Shown: one piece after another, positions 1 to 14,300 of the stretch
Layout: every line of letters starts with the position of its first letter
How positions within the stretch are numbered: the stretch's first letter is position 1
Source of the DNA: Salvator merianae
Taxonomy: Eukaryota > Chordata > Lepidosauria > Squamata > Teiidae
DNA length: 64,000 nucleotides
Reading direction: 5' to 3'
NCBI GenBank assembly: GCA_003586115.2
Contig: QVOM02000029.1
Location: 29,501,429-29,565,428 of the forward strand
The notes under the pieces: model-generated
Database searches by the model: none
Seen by the model: the letters and a program-made list of their open reading frames with translations, nothing else
Told to the model about the DNA's origin: nothing
Position numbers and translations under genes: made by a program

Positions 1-800
1 AACACTTAAGATCTATATGAATAAAAAACATGATTTAGCCAACCAATGAGGCATTATGTTAATGAACAAATACAGCACACCAACAAAGCTGTTATTTCAG
101 CTTCGGAGAACAAGAATGTACTGAGGTCTGAGGGAGCCGATCCATTTGAGCAAAGTGGGTCACCACAAAAATAGCTCAAAGCTTGAGTTCACTCTTCCTT
201 TCTCCTTTACACACTTCAATTTAAGATTGGAAACGTGTTCATAACTGTTCAGTGAAGTCAATTTTCTTGTAGGTTTTAAGAGAGTTTCAGCTTTAAAGTT
301 ATCATGTGTTTTATCTGTTCTGACCCAGGTGCCACTTCCCATTCGCTGTCTTGGCTTCTGCTCCACCAGTCGCAAGGGGCCACCGCTAACTGGGGTGTTA
401 CTCCTTGAAAATGATGGCAGAAATACCTGTACTATTGAAATTTACCCTGGTCTTTGGTTAATGGAACAGTTTTCTCTCTCCCTTCCAGGCATGTTATAGC
501 TTTTAGTACATTCATTTTAAATTGTGTTTTATAGTGTTCTTAGTGTGTCAGGGCTCTGAAACCAAAAAGGAGAATGGAGGGGGCTGTGAGACCACAATGA
601 ACTCAATTCAGTCGGAATATACACAATTGGGAAACGTGATGATATGACCAATGAGAAATGGAAAAGCTGGAAAGTTGAAATTTGGCTTTGAGTCAATAAG
701 CTTTCTGTTACCGACTTCTCTTGTGAGGCCTGTACTGCACAGAATTTGATTAGTCTTTGATGATGCAATGCCTTCTTTGTATTGCTCAAGTCTGATTGAT
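1..800. other. intron, nothing recognised
   Basis: AT-rich intron. The small open frames on the minus strand (160-375, 529-804) have no splice borders, known domain or biased codon use. I see no repeat end here. Confidence 0.6.
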
Positions 801-870
801 ACATGAATATATCTGTGATTGATTAACTGTACATGAATATGTGTATGATTGATTAAGCATACATGAATAT
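801..870. repeat. 30-bp minisatellite, about 2.3 copies
   Basis: Two consecutive 30-bp units start ACATGAATAT and contain TGATTGATTAA, followed by a third ACATGAATAT. A partial upstream match (TCTGATTGAT) precedes them. The units differ at only a few bases. Confidence 0.8.
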
Positions 871-1408
871 GCTGTTGTCTACTCTTGTTTCATTTCCCTG
901 TTTAAAGACTCATGAGACCTGGCTCCTTTGATTTTGAGTGGCCCCGGTGCACTGCAGTTTTGCCTTGATTTTCTATTTTGGTCCTGCGTGATACTTCCAT
1001 AACTGTAATCCACTCTCTGACCTTCAGGTATAGGGTGGGATAGAAATAAATTTCTTTAAAATAACTATTACCTCTGATAACCCTCTGTATCTACACGTGT
1101 TGAGACAAACACATGCTTTGGACATTGGCAGGCACTAACTTGATCTTTTTGTAAAAACACTAGAAAGGGTTCTACCTATGCAAGAAAGCAGTAGTAATAT
1201 GAGATGGTCTATTCTCCATTCCTCACTAGTCTTCATCCCAACTGGATAATTAATTGTATTAAGAGCATAGACTGCAAGCAACATACCTATACATATCCAG
1301 TGTCTGTTTTCACCAAGCAATAAAAAAGGAAAGGACATAGTTATGGGCCTGTTCAAATCTACTGCAGACATCCTTGGCAGCATATATGCACACAATAAAA
1401 AAAAAAAA

Positions 1409-1589
1409 GTGGCTTAAAGGCAGCCCAGAGGTGCTATTGTCCACATACTAGTGCTTCAATCCACATGAAAGGCCAGAAAATATATTTCCAAAGTGCATTT
1501 TTTTCGATTTTAATATGGATTAGAGGTGGGATGGAAACACTAGTACCTATATGCTACCACTTCTAAGCCACCTTTAAACTGCTTTTTAA
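1409..1589. mobile_element. hairpin MITE, copy A
   Basis: The two halves are imperfect inverted repeats. The left arm has GTGGCTTAAAGGCAG then ACTAGTGCTTCAATCCACA. The right arm, complemented, has GTGGCTTAGAAGTGGTAGCA and ACTAGTGTTTCCATCC. The same arms occur near 61.8 kb and 62.7/63.1 kb, so this is an interspersed family. No coding potential; superfamily not determined. Confidence 0.65.
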
Positions 1590-4500
1590 TGTGTCTCTAT
1601 TCTGTTCACAGGTAGACAGTTTTCCCTCATTTTTAAAAAGACAGTAAGTAGGAAACAGCTTTCCACATAAGAGAGAAAAAGACAGCCCTGGGCTATCAAG
1701 CAGTGATCCTACATATTGTTGCACATCCGATGCAGAAGTTTCTTCTGCTATGCATTCTACTAAAAATTGAGCTGGAATTTATGAACTAAAGAGTGGCATA
1801 AAGCTGTGCAGAGCAGTTTTCACTGTAAATTCCAAAGTCTCTTTTATCAAACTATAAGCCACATCAGGATACTCATGAAAATATGGTTTCATTGATGTTG
1901 TAGTTCAACATCAGAACTGCTGCTCTGGGGCTACTGTTTAGAAGTAGTACACAGAAGCAAACAAAAAGTAAATGCAGTCCACCAGTCTGGAACCTATATT
2001 GTTTCTTTTGCATTTGCTTGTGAGGAAAGTTTTGGAAGTTAAATAACAGGTTGGCAGAGAAATCACAAGGTGACTAGTGACTGACTACAGACCAGTTCCT
2101 GGTAGCTTTCTACTAAAGTGAGATGTACCCTTTTGTTAATTCTCCTATACCACATCTTTGCAGGTTTTACAATAAGCACAAAAATAAACCTTTGGACAAC
2201 AATGTACGGAAGCTCTAATGGCAGATTTGCTGAAGCAAACAGAATCTTTAGAATGTATTATCATTTGTATTTATTTTGTCAAAAACAAAAGCCCAATCTA
2301 TAATTACATTCTTAATCATACTTACATGCTTAGCTTATATTGCATAACTGATACAAAATGTACAAAAACTTTTTGGTATTTCTTTTTATTATGCATGGTT
2401 CCAAAGCTTTTGAAGGTGTTTAGGTGTTTTGTTTAGATCAAAAATCCAGTAAGAGTTGCACTAGATGCTAGTGGACTGAGAATACACTGCAGCAACAGAC
2501 CCATCGGATCTAAAACATCTGTAACTGCAAGGCAGAGACATATAACACTATTAGACATATTTCAGAGAACTAAATTGCTTTAATTTGGATATGACATAAA
2601 GGCACAAGATAACACATAAACAATAAGTTAAAGTATTATACTGGGAATCTGGGAGACCAGATTTAAAGTACCTCATTAATGTTTTTCAGTCATGAAACTC
2701 ACTAAAGGGCCTTGTTACTACTTCTCAGCTACCATGAGTCACAAAGCTATTTTATGCAAAATAGGTGTGGAATACCATATGTTCCACCATAAGCTACTTG
2801 AATAAATAGTAAAATATAAATGTAAGAAACAGAGAAATAATAAACAACAGAGAAGGATTATTTTGACACATACTGGTATACATGACATGAACAGAAGGAT
2901 TGGTAACTTGGGATAGATGAGAAGCAGGTCCCATTTGGGTAGATACAAGTACAGATTGCAGTAACTTTGACAGGATCTACACAGGCTGCTGGCCTAAGTC
3001 AGCAGTTCCCATTGAACATCTCATTCACACTGTAAACTGGTCGACTGGGAGACCATGTCTCCCCATGGAATGCTGTATCTGCATGGGACGTGACATTGGA
3101 GTAGGTCCTGGTAAGTAAAAGAGAGACGATTTTGAAGCATCTTCCATGCATTCTTTGGTGGTAGACAGCCTGATCACTTGTCTGTAGATGGCACAAACCA
3201 GCTGGGCAAGTCTACCTGGTGCACAGATCTGGTGCACTTCTGAACAGCTGGCAGCTTCAGAGGCTAGGAACTTTTGGTCCCAACCCCAATACTGTGCTGG
3301 GTACCCACTGTACTTGGCCCATGCCACAGGCCACCTCTCCAGTCCAGCCCACAATCAGCCCAGGATGACATGGGACAATGCACTCCATGTGGATCCTGCC
3401 TTTATTGCTATACATCTCTTTCTCCAAAGTCCTAAACCATGAACGTTTCATGCATCCTATGTATAAATAGGACTAGACAAGGACTAAGGAAAAATAAAAC
3501 AAGAGCAGATTGGTTAGATTCAGCATTTCTCGCAACACGATTCTGTTTCTCCCGATATTTTCCATCTGCACTGAAGAACAAAGCACCGGGAAATCAACTA
3601 GAAAGAAGGAGCAGTCAAAACTGCTTGCCCTCTGCCCTTCTACAAGGATACCTCCATGAAATTGGGCTATTTATTAAAAATATAAGAACCAATTCCATTT
3701 GTGGCAGAAACTTACTTTTTTCCTGGTCACTAATAGTTTTTAAAAAACACTAAAAGAATATATTTCTTAGAAATTTGTCACCTAACTATAGGATTTCCTT
3801 CTCAAAGAATACAAAGCATAATTCATGCTAGTCAAGACAAAAAAAGAATACTTACCCAGCATGAGATGCTAGTGATGACAAGGAACAATGTACTATTATA
3901 ATCTTAGATGTAAAAAATAAAAGACTGTCAGTATAATAACTAAAGAGTATAGCTTGAAGTTACCTACCATACTATCTGATGCACAAATAGGAATGCAAGA
4001 GATACACGGTTATTGTAATAGCATGACTTATGCAAATAACGAAATAAGATTTGAGAAGAAATGATGCTAGCACAATCACAGAGCATATAATAGGCAGAAA
4101 AGTAGTTCTCATTGAATATCCTATGAATGCCGTAATAGCTGCTCTGTAGATGTCACTACAAAGCATTTGCCTTAGCCAAAGGTGTTTAGTTGCAGGATGA
4201 TCACAATCTGACCTCATATGAGCATAATGGCAGATAAGTACATGCCGCTTCAATTTTAAAAAAACAAAAAACCAGCAGTAATAACAGTACCAACAACAAT
4301 AGGGATTTTATGTGGTTCATTACGGTGCTTACAAATCATCATTTTTTTCCTAACATTCTAGGAAAACAGCATTAGCTAAAACCCAAATATTAATTAATCT
4401 GGGAAACAAGGAAGGAATCAACCAAGGAAGGAATCAACCTTAAAAACTTTACAAATCCTTAAAAAACAAATCTATATAATCAGGCAAGTATTGCTTAGTC

Positions 4501-6827
4501 AGACTATGCATTCTTTCATGCTATCGTGAATGATAGAAGAATTGACTGATTGAGAGATTTCAGTTTTTAAGTTATTTAATTAATTTAACTTATTTTAAAA
4601 GTTGGCCCCATGTTAAAGCTTCATTAAAAGCAGGTTCAGATCTAGATATGATGAAGCCTATGCATATCATCTATTTCTGGCAACTCCTGATACATATTCC
4701 ACTTAATGTTTTTAAGAACTATAAAGTCCCTATTTATCAATACTTTGGTATCAAAAGAAATGAATTGTTTTAATCTCAAATTCTAGGCCCTTGCATATGG
4801 GTTAAAATGACTCCAAAGAGATATAAAAGAGGTTAAGGCGGTTAACTCACACATCCCTTAGAATGTTCATATTGTGATCTCTGGCAGTGCAAAACTCCCA
4901 CAGTCATAACTGTTCCTTAAATATTACAAGTCTAATAAATTTACTGTAAATCCTGATAGTAGGTTTTACTTATTTATAGCCCTTACTTTGCATGACCTGG
5001 ATTTTATCAATAGCATCCCTCTACTTTTACTTAACCAATATTTAATGGTGCCATGACTAACGAATCTCTTGGTGGGAAATCCAGGGTTTCAATCTACTTA
5101 AAGCCTGGCTGCCTTGAGCAAACCTTTAAAACACAAGGCACAATTACTACACTCCTGCACCCTTAAAAAAATTAAGGGAAAATTAACTTCAGTGAGACAT
5201 CAGTTCACATCGTCTCTTGTCAGCAGAGTTTGGAAATTGCACATCTAACTAACTATAATCTTCCTCCATTTTTGGGCCCCCATTTACTTACTGTTATGCA
5301 ATTTTTCTCATGATCTGGCAATCTAGTCATTGCAGAAAGTACAGGAGGCAGAGGCAATGAAAGAAGTGAGCTCAGTCAACCACTGGAAGCCTGTCTGCAA
5401 ACTGCTGACTGGATTTGAACAGTGAGAACTTCACAGATGGTGCTTCACCACTGCCTGTTAAGAAGGGACACTGAGTGGGGAACTCTTCACAGGGTCCTCA
5501 ACTCCTCCAGTCCGTCGGCAGCTCACAAACAGGAATCCAATAAGTTTATGTGATCACTTCTTCCTTTCTCTCTGCCTTTTGCACTTCTTGGAACAGTCGG
5601 ATTGTCAGTACTCTCCCAATGCCTCTGCGCCCTGCCTCTTACATCATTGCCTTGTCTCCCTTTTTGCAATTATTGGATCAGTGGCCCCTTCCATTGTCTC
5701 TGCCTCTGAATTTTTTCTAAGAACTGATGTTCCCTGGGGCAGCCTCTCTGCAGATTGCCCTCTTCTGATTCTCCCCTGGCCTCAAAGTCAAAAACGGAGG
5801 AGCAAAAGGCACTCCAGTCACAGCTGCACTACCTCTACAGGCCAATTTGTTTTGGATAAGTTCTCCAGCCCTCACCATTTAACACTGATTTCAATTGTTC
5901 AGTTTGCGAGATTTCACTCTGTGGACCATTTAAAATGTTTATGGGTCATGCTTAAAAGGTGAGGATGTACAGGCTGCAAGACCTCCCAAGACAGCTAAGA
6001 CAATTCCCATTGTGCTTCATTACATACAGTGTCTTTCATACTCTGGGTAAGACTATGAAAGAGAAATCCAAGTCAATTTTGTTCTCCACTTGAAGGTCTT
6101 TCATGAGAATTCTGATTAAAGGGAAGTTACCACATTATGCCCAAATACTATACCAAACTAGTTTTGGGACACTGGATTGTTGCACGTGGGAATTCTGTGG
6201 TGCAGTTTGCTCCACTTTAGTTGTCTAGCTTATCTGATTCTGGTTTTAATCTATATTATCTCTGTTTCTAATTTTCTTTGAATTGGGTTTTAAATCTGTT
6301 GTAATTCACTAAGTAAATAAATAATTATCAGTGCTGCCTCCCAGAAAATGTACCTAAAGCATTCACAAACAGTTTGCATCCGGTCATAACCATGTTGTAC
6401 TGGTTGTCTTTATCTTAACAAATTTCTATAATATTCATTTTATGTACCAGCTTTCTTTAAATGTTTCTGGAATATGCCCTTTCTTCCCTGTGACTGATTA
6501 TTACATTCCACGTACATCAACTCAGCTCAGGGTTCCTCACTGTGTATGGGGTATGCAAAGGAACCTTTTGTGGAGGCTGTAAAAGGCCACTGCAGATGCA
6601 AAAATGCCACAAACAGACTGTAAAAAGCCTCTTTGTAGCACATTTGGGGGCACTGTAAAAGGCTGGCATGGATGCAAAGTACTGCAAAGCAGTCACATAA
6701 GGCCATTGCAATATTTTATGACCAACGTGTAGCACAAAAAAAGATGTGAAAAGGCAACTGTTGCAACACCACAGGGCTTTGACGAGTCAGGTCACTGAGC
6801 TTGGTGAGGTTTGGCTCAATTTAGAAC
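1590..6827. other. intron, mostly unique sequence
   Basis: No exon or clear transposon end was seen. At 3000-3445 a moderately GC-rich block resembles the inner part of the PIF/Harbinger-like elements (phrases such as AGGCTAGGAACTTTTGGTCC), but I found no ends. A local duplication (AAGGAAGGAATCAACC twice) lies at about 4406-4440. The 127-codon frame at 5579-5962 has no recognisable domain. Confidence 0.5.
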
Positions 6828-6830
6828 AGA

Positions 6831-7007
6831 GGGCCTTTCTGCACTTGGCCTTATTGTGGATTATATCCCGGAATAGGGATCTGCCAACCGCATGCTAGTG
6901 CAAACTATAAAAGGTCTTGCCCAGGGCCTATCATAGTCTGCACTAGCATGCGGAAGGCAGGTTATTCTGAGATATAATCTGGAATAAGTCCAAGTGCAGA
7001 AAGGCCC
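6831..7007. mobile_element. PIF/Harbinger-like MITE, 177 bp, near-complete hairpin
   Basis: It begins GGGCCTTTCTGCACTTGG and ends with its complement CCAAGTGCAGAAAGGCCC. It is flanked by AGA on both sides (6828-6830, 7008-7010), a 3-bp target duplication. The pairing continues inward (GCATGCTAGTGCA against TGCACTAGCATGC), so the whole element can fold into one hairpin. Non-autonomous. Confidence 0.85.
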
Positions 7008-7010
7008 AGA

Positions 7011-8744
7011 ATCTTAATTTTAAAAGCTATCTTAGTTTGTCAACAAGCCAAACAAGCTGAAGCTTGTTCGTACATGCCACATCTTTGAAATAGACTCAGG
7101 GTGTCTCAAATGATTTCCCAGATCTTAACAAATCTAAACTGTTGTTCTTTATATCACCATCTCAATCACACTGGGACACCTTAGCTTCACCCTCTTTCAC
7201 CGCTTATGAACAGTAAACTGGTTTCATGTTAGTCTTGGATTTCTTATTGAGTGTCTAAGATTTTACTTCAACGATAGGACAACCTTTCCCACTGCATCAT
7301 TACAACTCCTGATTCCTGCACAGTGCCAACTGAAATCATGTTTAGCCATTATTTTGCACTATACAAGTAAGCCAACATGCATGCACGTTCATTACATACC
7401 AATTTTCCAACATTTCTAAATATTTCTTTTTGAGTAACAGCAGTTGTGGCAGGTGCACATCAGCACTGATGTTGCAGAGGCCAATGCAGCAAAAGGAAAC
7501 AGAACTAGAAGTTCAAACAGACAGGTGAAAAATATTAAGGCTGCAAACCCTAATTAAAATTGACCCAACTAAACATAGAGGACTATGAACACAATAGCCA
7601 ACACAAAAGTGAAACACGCATGAAGGAAAAAAAAACACATATCAAGGAAAAAAAAATGTGTTAATTTAAAATCTTGGTTTGGTTCATAGCAAACTGACCT
7701 GGATATAAATTGAACTATTCAACTTAGAACCTAGAGCCAGTCAGTTCATCAAACAGTTGAAGAACTCTGTCATTGCATGCGTAGCTTTCCTCCGACACTC
7801 CATGACTTCCAACCATCATGTGCCTGCTCCTCGGCCTCCCCACTGAGCAGGAGATCTCCCTTATCATATTTGGCCTATCTTTCATTGTGCCCCAGCCTGC
7901 CCCATTGTGCTCCAGTCTTTTGCCATCAGGCCCCAGACTCCTACCTTTGCCTATCAAGTATGCAGCCAAACCCCAATTCTGTCCTGACCTCACCCGATTC
8001 TGATTGTGGCCTTACCTTCTCCACTGTGCCTGAATTTCTAACCACCAACTATAGGACTTTTTGCCAGCTGACCAACATTCTTCTGCGGTCTATTAGGTCT
8101 TCCAAGAGTGGAGGACTATAGGACACAATGTTTTAATGCCACAGCAAGTTCACAGATGGACATTAATAGGAAGCTGCCTTCCTAAGGAACTTGCCTTGGA
8201 ACAATACCAGTTCATTTCCCCAAGGAACAGATTTCTTCTAAGAAATTTTCCTTGGAGTAATTAGTTACTTTCCTGACAGTAACCATTGTCACTGAAAGAG
8301 ATTCCTCTATCACATTCCCAATGACCTTCCTCATAAATGTTTGATCAGTTCCTGTGGCTTCAAGCAAGTAAGATTCTTTTCTGACCAGTTCCCATGTACA
8401 ACTTTATTCAGCAGACAGGTGAATATATACATAGCAGTGTAGCATAGACAGACTGCAGCATCAGATCAGAATTCAAGAGTTCCTGGAGTTGAAACCTTTA
8501 ATGACCATGAAAACACAATATGACCATAGTTCAATTACTGCCCCTCAGTCTAATTTACTTCATCAGACTTCAGGGAGGAAAAAATGGAGGTAAGGAGAAT
8601 ATGAACACTAGTTTAAGCTTCTTGTAGAAAGGTGAGGCACAAATGCCATGGAATAAATAAAGTAGAAAAACATAAAGTAGAAAAACTCTTATTTTCTACC
8701 TTCATATCTACTTATCCATTGTGGTTTTAAAAATCTGAGATTAT
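7011..8744. other. intron, nothing recognised
   Basis: No exon or repeat ends were identified. The overlapping open frames on both strands at 7724-8121 are in pyrimidine-rich sequence (CCTGCCCC runs) and show no domain. Confidence 0.5.
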
Positions 8745-9020
8745 AAGAAGTGTTCTGGTGCATTAGTCCAGCATTCTTTCCTCAAAGTAATCAACCAGAT
8801 GTCCCTGGAAAGTATAAAACAAACCATGACCACAACAGCCCTCTTTTCTTATAATCTTCAGCTGCTGTTTTTCAGAGACATGCTTCTATCCAGTGATGCC
8901 ATACAGCCATCAGTATTAGTAGCTCTTTACACTCTTGACCTCCATGAATTTGTTCAATACCACTTTAAAGCCATTTATGCTTATGACAACACCAGCATCC
9001 AGCAGAGCTGACAGATATGT
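8745..9020 (-). mobile_element. CR1-like LINE 3' fragment
   Basis: The stretch reads as the complement of a 3' LINE tail common in reptiles: AGTCCAGCATTCT, then CTCCATGAATTTGTTCAATA and TTTAAAGCCAT, corresponding to an ORF2 C-terminus of the form DGFKxxLDKFME. Strongly decayed, no intact frame. Confidence 0.6.
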
Positions 9021-9227
9021 CCAGCCCTATGTTAGCTTCTGTCACCCCTTCCCCTGGAAACATCATTTTACTGAATGTCTGGGAGTTCCTTTCTGGTGAC
9101 TTCAGTTATGACACTGTGAGGAAACTTCAGCATCTTTAAAAAAAGTTTCCACCCTAAACCTTTGTAGTAGAAATGTTCACAGTTTACAAATGTTCCCTTA
9201 CACGGAATCATCTTGATGGCGAACTAG

Positions 9228-9657
9228 GGGCTTTTTCGCACTTTATACTAGTGAGCATCAGGACACTCACTAGTGAAGTGCATCTACACCATGCGGAGGC
9301 CCTAGCAATTTAGAACAGACTACAACTGCTCCCAATCGCTACTTGCTGTGGAGCACAAAATCATGCTCCACAGCTATACTGCTTCCGGTACACTTTGTTC
9401 GCACCCTCTTCCAGGTGTGAATGCTGAGCAGTGTGGCTGCGCAGTCACACTGCATTCCCAGTCACCGTGATAGTGGCCGGAAGTTTCCCTGGATGCTGTC
9501 ATGGTGCAGCCCGCCAGCATTCACACTGGAAATGCTGGTATCCCATTGCAGGTATGTTACAGGTCTTGCAGTGTGAATGGCTTTCATACTGCAAGGTCTG
9601 TTCCATCTTACAATAGGATAATTATTCCTTTCTAAGATGGAAAGTGCAAAAAGGCCC
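9228..9657. mobile_element. PIF/Harbinger-like element, 430 bp
   Basis: The left end is GGGCTTTTTCGCACTTTA and the right end AAAGTGCAAAAAGGCCC, flanked by TAG on both sides (9225-9227, 9658-9660). The inner part includes a GTGGAGCACAAAATCATGCTCCAC hairpin core and matches the complement of the element at 30.35-30.72 kb. No transposase frame. Confidence 0.82.
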
Positions 9658-9660
9658 TAG

Positions 9661-10995
9661 AATAAGCAACAAGCAAACATTATTGACCAGCTTTGAAACT
9701 TTCAAGGAATACTTCTCATTTCAACCATCCAGAAAGTTCCTTCTATTACTGTCTTCTTCACCATTTTAATTTATAAAATGTCTCCACATGAGATACTCAA
9801 TGTTCTGACTGCCAAGAAATTTCAATTGTATTTAACATCTGTGCTGCTATATATTAGAAAAGTGCACTAAAATAGTCCCTAAACCTTAGGGAAGTATAAC
9901 AACACATAAATTGAGCAACTGTGCTGTCATCCCTACTTGAAAACTGCAACAGCAGAGTATGGAGAAATGTTCTACAGGAGGTTAAGGACTCTAGGCTGAG
10001 AGTTTGTCCTCTGGTGATAAAATTAGAGGTAGAGAATTAAAGTGATTGCATTCTAAAAATGACTTACTACAAGTGACAGGCTTTTTTTAAGCTAAATATT
10101 TTTAAGCACCAAATTTGTCATTCCTTTTAAGTTATATATTACTAACTGTAAAGTGATTTTATTGAAACAGTAAAAAATGAAGTACTTTTATTCAATGTTT
10201 TCAGATAAATCAGAAACACTGTATGCAATTCACATTTTATTTTTGTGTATTATTTTCAACTGTCTTGAAAGACACTGCTAAGTTATTAATATGAGTATTT
10301 GTATTTGTAGTCAAATTACTTCAGACCCAACAAGAACAACTTAAAGAATTGAAAGGGATGCCACAGTAGGTATCAGCATACAGCTAACATTTGCTACTCT
10401 CAAAAAGTCAAACAAGATCATATTTGGTTACTACTCCAATTAGGAAACAAAAGGAAATCCCAAGGATATAGGTTAGATACGGAAGCCTTTTTTGGCATAA
10501 TGTCTTGTCAGCCCATTATAGCCTAGTTTTCTCAAATAACAGTCATTCATGCACTACTTTCACACTCTTCAGTCATTGCATGCCATTTTCACAATTTTTG
10601 ATCTGTGTACAATTTTTGCTGTATCAGTACTATTATTTACTGCTTAATATTTAAATCAACTCAGTTTTTGACATAAATAGCTTCATTTTAAATTTTAAAA
10701 TGTTTGCCTACAAACCACATAAATTTTTTTCACACCACATAAAATTGTACACATACTACACTTTGGAAAACACTGGCATAAGAAAGAAAGAAAAAAACTA
10801 AATACCCTGGGAAGGATAATAAACAACATTCCTTCAAAGATATTCTATTCTAAATAAACATTCTCAGTAATTCTTCACAACCAATTACAGTGTTTTTATT
10901 CTAGGGCAGTCTCAAGTAAAGCAGTTGAAATGGCTGTGATACAAAAGTCATGAATAATCTGCAAAATCAAAGTATTTCACGATGGAGCATCATTA
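9661..10995. other. intron, AT-rich, nothing recognised
   Basis: No open frame, repeat end or inverted repeat worth naming. Confidence 0.5.
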
Positions 10996-10999
10996 GACT

Positions 11000-11350
11000 T
11001 CAAAAGAATGCTGAATTGGACCTATGGCCTATCTCGTCTAACAGCCCTTCCCCACAGTGGCAACAAGCCACATAAAGAAGTCAATAAGCAATGCACAAGT
11101 ACTCATCTTACGCTGTTCACAAGTCTCCCAGTAGCTATCTTTCAGAGGCATACTGCCTTTTATATATGCCTCTTTGCAGTCACACAGCCATCAGATCTAA
11201 TAATGCATCATGGCCCTGCTTTCCATGAGTCGACCAAGCCTCTTCTGATGCCACCCAAGCTGATGACCAACATGCCTTGTGTTAATAACTTCCAAAGTTT
11301 AACTACATGCTGTATGTAATAGTATTTCATTTTATCTGTCCTGACTTTTA
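11000..11350 (-). mobile_element. CR1-like LINE 3' fragment
   Basis: Same family as the copy at 8.75 kb, also antisense. It carries ATGCTGAATTGGACCTATGG, CACAGTGGCAACAAGCCAC, then CCACCCAAGCTGATGACCA and TAACTTCCAAAGTTTAACTA, ending near CATTTTATCTGTCCTGACTT. Decayed. Confidence 0.6.
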
Positions 11351-14300
11351 TAACAAAATTAGAAATAATATTTTCTGTTTGGATACAAAACTTAATTTTT
11401 AAAAAAGAATAAACACATAAAAGAAGGAATACCATATATGAGAACAAGCAGTACCACCCGGCCTCTGCAGGCATCGGAGAGTAGCATAGGGTGCAGCTAG
11501 GCTTGAAAAAAGGCCACTAACTAATGAGAGAATATAACTGTGAAAGACTGATTTCTAGAGCATAAGGAAGTGTTAAATAGGCTGAGTAATATTTCACTTT
11601 TGTTTATTAGCACCAAGAACACAAATTCTTTCTTTGAAATAGCAGTTGTGGTACATTGGTCTTTAGCAAAGCGAATTAGAAAGTTTTACAATGAAGGTTC
11701 AAATCAAGAGTTATGCTTTAAACTGAGACCTCTAAAATAATATTTATGCAATGAAGGAGTACTACAAAGTAACTATAATTTCGGAAATATGATTACATCT
11801 AAGGATAGGTTTAAAATCTGAAGGAAGTTTGAATTTGTCAGAATTTTGTGAGCATTTGAATTTTGAGAATTCTGCAGTTGGGCCCATTCCAAGTTTATAT
11901 CAGCATTTGTAATTCAACTACAGCAGAGCAAGAGGGAATAGTCTAGAGACAGACTCAACTTTCAAGCCAACTATTCAGCAAAAAAAGGTACTAAACTAAC
12001 TCATCATTTCAATATTGAACTAAAATACTTGAGAAGGGGCAATACCATTTTCTCTTACGTATCTTCAGAATACAGTATTCTCAAAAATCTAATGATGTGG
12101 TTCTAGCCAAACAGAACTTTGCAAAGTATGTTACTTTCCACTATATCATCACAAAATCTGTAAATACCTAGGATGACAAAAAAATTGAAAGATATTTTTC
12201 CTAGAATATAATATTGTCCAGTTCCACAATTTATGCAGATAATCTTAGTGGAAATGTTCTCTTTTTCAGTCTTGCTTCTCACTCCTATTTCATTTACAAA
12301 TGGGTTATCATACACTAAAGCTGCATCCCCATGAAGGGGATTGTAGCACCTGCTCCCACCCTAGAGACAACGCACATGGCACCTGGCACATCACATGTCT
12401 CATCCCCATGCTCTCTTCTAAAATTTGGTACAAGAATGTTTTTCATCACAGCAGAAATGGCCTGAATGTCGACCATCTTCAGTGCATCATCTTGTGGATG
12501 GACCACAGGCCAGCTAGATCACTCATGTGGACACCATGTATCTAATGAACCTGGAAGATTTGGGCTACAATGACAATCAATACTATTCACAAAAAAATCC
12601 CCCAAATATCTAGTTGCATAAATATGAATGGTATGATAAAATGTACACATAAGTAAGTTATCAGAATTCTTCACTGAAAGAAGGTTGGAAGCCATGACAC
12701 ATGTTTAACAACAACTGCTAAAGCTTACTGAGCAAATTCATGTACCGTTCATAATAAATAGACATTATAACTAAAACTATGTAAAGGAGGGGAACTTATT
12801 TGCACTACGTTGTACAAAAAACTAAGGTTTTGCTTAACCATTTAATACCTCTATCATCCCCAGCACAGTGCAAAGAACATTAAATTTATACCAGTCACAA
12901 TCAAGAATACAAGTAGCCACCAAAGCTAATTTTAATATCCTCTCAAGAAAGCCGCACACAATAAATACAAGTCATCATGACAAGTTTTCTTTCCATTATT
13001 ACCTTCCCCCACAACTTGTACGTTCAATGAAGCTAGAACTTCTATAGATCAGAGGACACTGTCAGTATAGGCTGACCAATCTCTGAGGGTTTTTTTCCCT
13101 CCTTCTCTTCAAGATACTTCTGTGTTAACAGCTTGAGGGGGTTCAATCAGCACCGCTTTGATCTCGGCTGGAACTATAATTATTTAACATTGTTACAAGG
13201 ATTTCTATAATCCATCCTACCATTAAATCCCTTTTACACCCTCATCTTCTGAAGCCTAATCTGCATCTGTACACTCAGTTTGTCTCTTCAGCTGGTTTCA
13301 TCAGGCTCCAGCATTCTCCAACACCCAGACTGAAGGCTCCTTTTTAGGAAAATAATTTTCTTTCAGACTGAAAACTGCAAAAAGGTCTTGTACATTTGCT
13401 ACCATTTGATGAGATAGCAATATAACACTGGTATATTCTGCAGGCTGTTTCAACCTGCTTTTCACCCGGTATGATAAAATTCATTTTTGGCATTTGTGTT
13501 TTTATTAAGCAGAGTATTCTGTACATTTCAGCTTCCACATCCTTCATGTGCATATTTTCACCAACACACACTGCAACACTATACGCTTCTCAGACAATGT
13601 AGTTAAATAAACAGTAGTGTAGAATCTAAGCAGATCAGGAGTGAGTGATCAACATGATAATGCCAGCTGTAATACTAAAATGTAGGCAAACACAGGTAAA
13701 TGGTAAGCAAACAGAATTAGGAACAAGACATCAATATGGACCAAATAAAAATAAAAAGGAGCTGGTTATCAGTAAGGAAATAAAATTGCTTTTTATAGAT
13801 TCGGTACATGCATATATAAAAGATACCAATCAATATTAAGAGCTTGTAATAAGACTACAAACAGGTGCACGGAGCTTAAATCTTTCAACACAGTTACATT
13901 GAAGAAAATTGGGGGGGGGGGGTGATTCTAAAATGTTGTTTGTCAAGTGTACTAATATATGTGAAGAAAAACTTTCATTTCTGTAATCAAACCAATAGTG
14001 TAGTTATGCTGAGAGCATTATAAAATGTAGTTAAGAAGAAACTAGAGGAAAATAAGTGATTTGGAGAGCACAAAACATTTCAGATTTAAGCTAAATTTTG
14101 TTGACATCAAAAATGCTCTTCTGTTCACTGAGTTTCTATTACCAAAATAAAAATTAGTTGAGCACATTAGAGTACTGCATTTATCTCAGTGTAGTAATTC
14201 AATATTATATGCTATAAGAAAAGCAATGGTTATAAAGCAAAATTCTGACCACAAGTGAACAAAATAAAGTCATATTTCACACACATGATGTCATCAAAGG

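Noticed and set aside
5579..5962. 127-codon plus-strand frame
   Set aside because: Serine- and cysteine-rich translation of pyrimidine-rich intron. No family recognised and no splice support.
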